From Bacteroidota bacterium (GTDB lineage: Bacteria; Bacteroidota; Bacteroidia; NS11-12g; UBA9320): 9,069 bases of DNA. Shown here piece after piece: positions 6,678-9,069 of the stretch. The stretch covers positions 1 to 9,069 of the forward strand of contig JAHEKB010000074.1 in the NCBI GenBank assembly GCA_024638525.1, in the 5' to 3' direction. The translations under genes were made by a program, and so were the position numbers. The notes under the pieces were generated by a model. The model worked only from the letters and a program-made list of their open reading frames with translations, had not been told where the DNA came from and made no database searches. Numbering within the stretch: position 1 is the first letter of the stretch; each line of letters begins with the position of its first letter.

Positions 6678-8002
6678 AGATTGCAGTTGTAGGGACAGGA
6701 TATGTAGGACTCGTATCTGGTACATGTTTCGCAGAATCAGGCAACAGAGTCACCTGTGTTGACATTGACGAGAATAAAGTCAACAGTTTAAAAAATGGAA
6801 AAATAACCATTTATGAACCAGGTCTTGAACACCTTTTTGAAAGGAACCAAAAAGAAGGCAGGCTTTTCTTTACTACTGATCTCAAAGAGGCTATTGAAGA
6901 TGCCGTGATTATTTTCTTAGCCTTGCCAACGCCTCCAGGCGAAGACGGATCGGCAGACTTGTCATACGTTCTTGGAGTAGCAGATCAGCTGGGTAAGATG
7001 ATGACGGAATATAAAGTTATTGTAGACAAAAGCACGGTTCCTGTAGGAACGGCAGAAAAGGTCCACAATGCGATTGCTGCCAATTATAAGGGGGACTTTG
7101 ACATTGTATCCAATCCAGAATTCTTAAGGGAAGGCGTTGCAGTAGATGACTTTATGAAACCTGATCGCGTGGTTGTAGGTTGTAGTTCAGACCGAGCTCA
7201 GAAGGTTATGAAAGACCTGTATGCTCCCTTTGTAAGGCAAGGGAACCCAGTGATATTTATGGATGAAAAATCCGCTGAATTAACCAAGTATGCAGCCAAC
7301 TCATTCTTAGCAACAAAAATCACTTTCATGAATGAGATTGCGCGTGTTTGTGAGTTGGTCGGTGCTGATGTAGATATGGTCAGAAAGGGAATTGGTACGG
7401 ATACTAGAATTGGGAAGCGTTTCTTATTCCCGGGTATTGGATACGGTGGATCTTGCTTTCCAAAAGATGTTAAAGCACTTGTGAAAAGTTCTGCAGAAGT
7501 AAACTATGATTTTAAGATTCTAAATGCTGTTGAGGAAGTAAATGAAAGCCAAAAGACCTATTTGGTGCCAAAGATCAAAGCGCATTACGGCGGTAAGCTA
7601 AACGGCAAGAAATTTGGTCTTTGGGGGCTGTCTTTCAAACCAAATACAGATGACATAAGAGAAGCTCCAGCTCTGTATATAATTCAAGAACTTCTAGCTG
7701 CAGGTGCCGAGGTCTTAGTATTCGACCCTGAAGCCATGGACAACGTCAGAAATGAAATCGGTGATGTGGTCACCTATGCCAGGGATATGTATTCTGCCAT
7801 TGATGGAGTCGACTCTCTGATTATCGCTACCGAATGGAATGAATTCAGGAATCCAAATTTTGATAGAATAAGCGATTCACTAAAAGATAAAGTGGTCTTT
7901 GATGGAAGAAATGTATGGTCGTTGGATAAAATGGAAGAGTTGGGCTATACTTACTATTCCATCGGCAGAAAGGCCGTAAAACAATTGCAAGAGTCCTATT
8001 AA
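6674..8002 (+). CDS. ugd: UDP-glucose 6-dehydrogenase
   Basis: The enzyme oxidises UDP-glucose to UDP-glucuronate with two NAD+ in the cytoplasm. It has 442 residues, the standard length. The N-terminal Rossmann motif is GTGYVGLVSG (7-16). It continues with YEPGLEHL, LALPTPPGEDGSADLSYV and DKSTVPVGTA, then NPEFLREGVAVDDF in the substrate site. The central helix segment is YAANSFLATKITFMNEIA, and the catalytic cysteine is Cys261 in GYGGSCFPKD. The C-terminal domain has GLSFKPNTDDIREAP and a terminal Rossmann-like part with TEWNEF. These are features of the UDP-glucose class and not of the WbpA/WbpO UDP-HexNAc class, although substrate cannot be proven by eye. It starts at an ATG overlapping the aminotransferase stop and is 23 bp from the next gene, whose substrate it produces. 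Confidence 0.96.
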   Translation: MKIAVVGTGYVGLVSGTCFAESGNRVTCVDIDENKVNSLKNGKITIYEPGLEHLFERNQKEGRLFFTTDLKEAIEDAVIIFLALPTPPGEDGSADLSYVLGVADQLGKMMTEYKVIVDKSTVPVGTAEKVHNAIAANYKGDFDIVSNPEFLREGVAVDDFMKPDRVVVGCSSDRAQKVMKDLYAPFVRQGNPVIFMDEKSAELTKYAANSFLATKITFMNEIARVCELVGADVDMVRKGIGTDTRIGKRFLFPGIGYGGSCFPKDVKALVKSSAEVNYDFKILNAVEEVNESQKTYLVPKIKAHYGGKLNGKKFGLWGLSFKPNTDDIREAPALYIIQELLAAGAEVLVFDPEAMDNVRNEIGDVVTYARDMYSAIDGVDSLIIATEWNEFRNPNFDRISDSLKDKVVFDGRNVWSLDKMEELGYTYYSIGRKAVKQLQESY

Positions 8003-8025
8003 AAAGGTCTTTTGCCATAGGTATT

Positions 8026-9006
8026 ATGAAAAAAGTATTGATAACAGGAGGCGCCGGTTTTCTTGGCTCTCACCTATGTGACAGGTTTATTTCAGAAGGC
8101 TATCACGTGATCGCTATGGATAATTTGATCACAGGTGATATGAAGAATATTGAACACTTATTGCCTCTTGAGCATTTTGAATTCTACCATCACGACGTTT
8201 CAAAATACATTCATATTCCAGGTCAATTAGACTATATCCTTCATTTTGCTTCACCTGCAAGCCCAATAGATTATCTAAAGATTCCAATACCAACCTTGAA
8301 AGTGGGCTCATTGGGCACTCACAATTGTTTGGGTTTAGCCCTAGCAAAAGGAGCCAGAATGCTCATTGCTTCTACTTCAGAAGTATACGGCGACCCTCAA
8401 GTTCATCCGCAAAACGAAGATTACTGGGGAAATGTCAATCCAGTCGGCCCAAGAGGGGTATACGACGAAGCCAAGCGTTTTCAAGAGGCCATGACCATGG
8501 CTTACCACACCTATCACGATGTGGAAACTAGAATTGTAAGAATCTTTAACACATACGGGCCAAGAATGCGACTGAATGACGGCAGGGCTTTACCTGCATT
8601 TATTGGTCAAGCTTTGCGAGGAGAAGACATTACAGTATTTGGAGACGGAAGCCAAACTCGTTCATTTTGCTACGTAGATGACTTGGTTGAAGGAATTTAT
8701 CGATTACTAATGAGCGACTATGTTTATCCGGTCAATATTGGAAACCCCGATGAAATATCCATACTGGAATTTGCAAAGGAGATTATAGAACTTACAGGGA
8801 CAGACCAGCAAATCGTTTTCAAAGACCTACCTAAGGATGACCCAAAGCAACGCAAACCGGATATCGGCAGAGCCAAAGAGATTCTGAACTGGGAGCCAAA
8901 AATTGGAAGAACAGAAGGCTTAAAAGTGACCTATGAATACTTTAAAAGTCTTCCAAAAGAAGACCTGTATAAATACGCCTACCCAAGAGAATTCGCCAAG
9001 AAATGA
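8026..9006 (+). CDS. uxs: UDP-glucuronate decarboxylase (UDP-xylose synthase)
   Basis: This is an extended short-chain dehydrogenase that decarboxylates UDP-glucuronate to UDP-xylose through a 4-keto intermediate with bound NAD+. It has 326 residues, typical of bacterial UXS. The NAD motif is TGGAGFLG (7-14), and MDNLITGD follows. HFASPASPIDYLKIPI and the catalytic STSEVYGDP (116 onward, with Thr117 and Glu119) lie in the middle. YDEAK gives Tyr146 and Lys150. NTYGPRMRLNDGRALP, FGDGSQTRSFCYVDDLVEGI and DDPKQRKPDI with Arg276 are strong UXS signatures. The presence of Glu119 and Arg276 sets it apart from epimerases and dehydratases. It directly uses the product of the preceding dehydrogenase, so the two make UDP-xylose in tandem. 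The stop overlaps the next start as ATGA. The 23-bp gap before it has no convincing ribosome binding site or terminator. Confidence 0.95.
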   Translation: MKKVLITGGAGFLGSHLCDRFISEGYHVIAMDNLITGDMKNIEHLLPLEHFEFYHHDVSKYIHIPGQLDYILHFASPASPIDYLKIPIPTLKVGSLGTHNCLGLALAKGARMLIASTSEVYGDPQVHPQNEDYWGNVNPVGPRGVYDEAKRFQEAMTMAYHTYHDVETRIVRIFNTYGPRMRLNDGRALPAFIGQALRGEDITVFGDGSQTRSFCYVDDLVEGIYRLLMSDYVYPVNIGNPDEISILEFAKEIIELTGTDQQIVFKDLPKDDPKQRKPDIGRAKEILNWEPKIGRTEGLKVTYEYFKSLPKEDLYKYAYPREFAKK

Positions 9007-9069
9007 GCGAAAACACAATTCATGAAACAGCGGTTATTGACCAGGGTGCAGTACTTGGTAAAGGCTGTA
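9003..9069 (+). CDS. Start of a left-handed beta-helix acyltransferase, WbpD/WlbB-like (3' truncated by window edge)
   Basis: Only 22 codons are visible, starting at an ATG that overlaps the uxs stop by 4 nt. The residues IHETAVIDQGAVLGKGC match the opening of hexapeptide-repeat N-acetyltransferases of the WbpD/WlbB type, which open with a His-Pro-Ser-Ala-Ile-type segment followed by DDGAxIG-like repeats. Such enzymes acetylate the 3-amino group of UDP-GlcNAc(3N)A made by a WbpE-type aminotransferase, which fits the first gene of this operon. Other hexapeptide acyltransferases, such as LpxA-type or serine acetyltransferase-like enzymes, begin similarly, so the substrate is uncertain until the remainder is seen. 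Confidence 0.65.
   Translation, partial: MSENTIHETAVIDQGAVLGKGC

Noticed and set aside
8002..8013. AAAAG-GT-CTTTT inverted repeat in the ugd-uxs gap
   Set aside because: The 2-base loop and A/T-only arms cannot form a stable hairpin, so it is not a terminator.
7985..8014. Internal promoter before uxs: TTG, 19 bases, GTCTTTTG
   Set aside because: Spacing is right, but the -7 box lacks the leading TA and lies in an otherwise tight operon. It remains possible but too weak to call.

Overview
The window looks like chromosomal DNA from a member of the Bacteroidota, probably of the Flavobacteriia/Cytophagia type. The strongest evidence is the 3' end of sprA, the outer-membrane translocon of the type IX secretion system, which is confined to this phylum. 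Supporting signs are the FeoB and UDP-xylose synthase sequence styles, the near absence of Shine-Dalgarno sequences, and start-proximal TAnnTTTG-type promoter elements. The DNA is AT-leaning and densely coded, and I see no mobile elements, RNA genes or CRISPR.

Layout: (1) 3-1253 (+) is the C-terminal part of sprA, whose 5' end lies outside the window. (2) About 186 bp of non-coding DNA follows. It holds a tandem 8-bp repeat, a G-rich stretch and, near its end, a good Bacteroidota-type promoter with a 23-bp imperfect palindrome across it. (3) 1440-3528 (+) is feoA-feoB, a ferrous-iron uptake operon with an 8-nt overlap. (4) 5491-3507 (-) is a two-gene operon running toward feoB: a signal-peptide-bearing predicted outer-membrane beta-barrel of unknown function, then waaA (Kdo transferase), joined by a 1-nt TGATG overlap. 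waaA and feoB overlap tail-to-tail by 22 nt. (5) A 52-bp divergent promoter region, 5492-5543. (6) 5544-9069 (+) is a nucleotide-sugar operon: a DegT/WbpE-type PLP aminotransferase, UDP-glucose 6-dehydrogenase, UDP-glucuronate decarboxylase (UDP-xylose synthase), and the first 22 codons of a hexapeptide-repeat acetyltransferase resembling WbpD/WlbB. Three of its genes are joined by ATGA overlaps or short gaps.

How the genes work together: most serve the cell envelope. SprA exports proteins across the outer membrane, WaaA builds the inner core of lipopolysaccharide, and the operon at the right end makes UDP-glucuronate, UDP-xylose and probably a 3-acetamido sugar nucleotide for polysaccharide or O-antigen. 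FeoAB is an unrelated metal-uptake insert between sprA and the envelope genes.

I do not see a clearly new biological system here. The best leads are the uncharacterised barrel protein coupled to waaA, the palindrome over the feoA promoter, the repeated pattern of promoter elements 6-7 nt from start codons (possible leaderless or near-leaderless transcripts), and the mixed sugar-nucleotide gene set.
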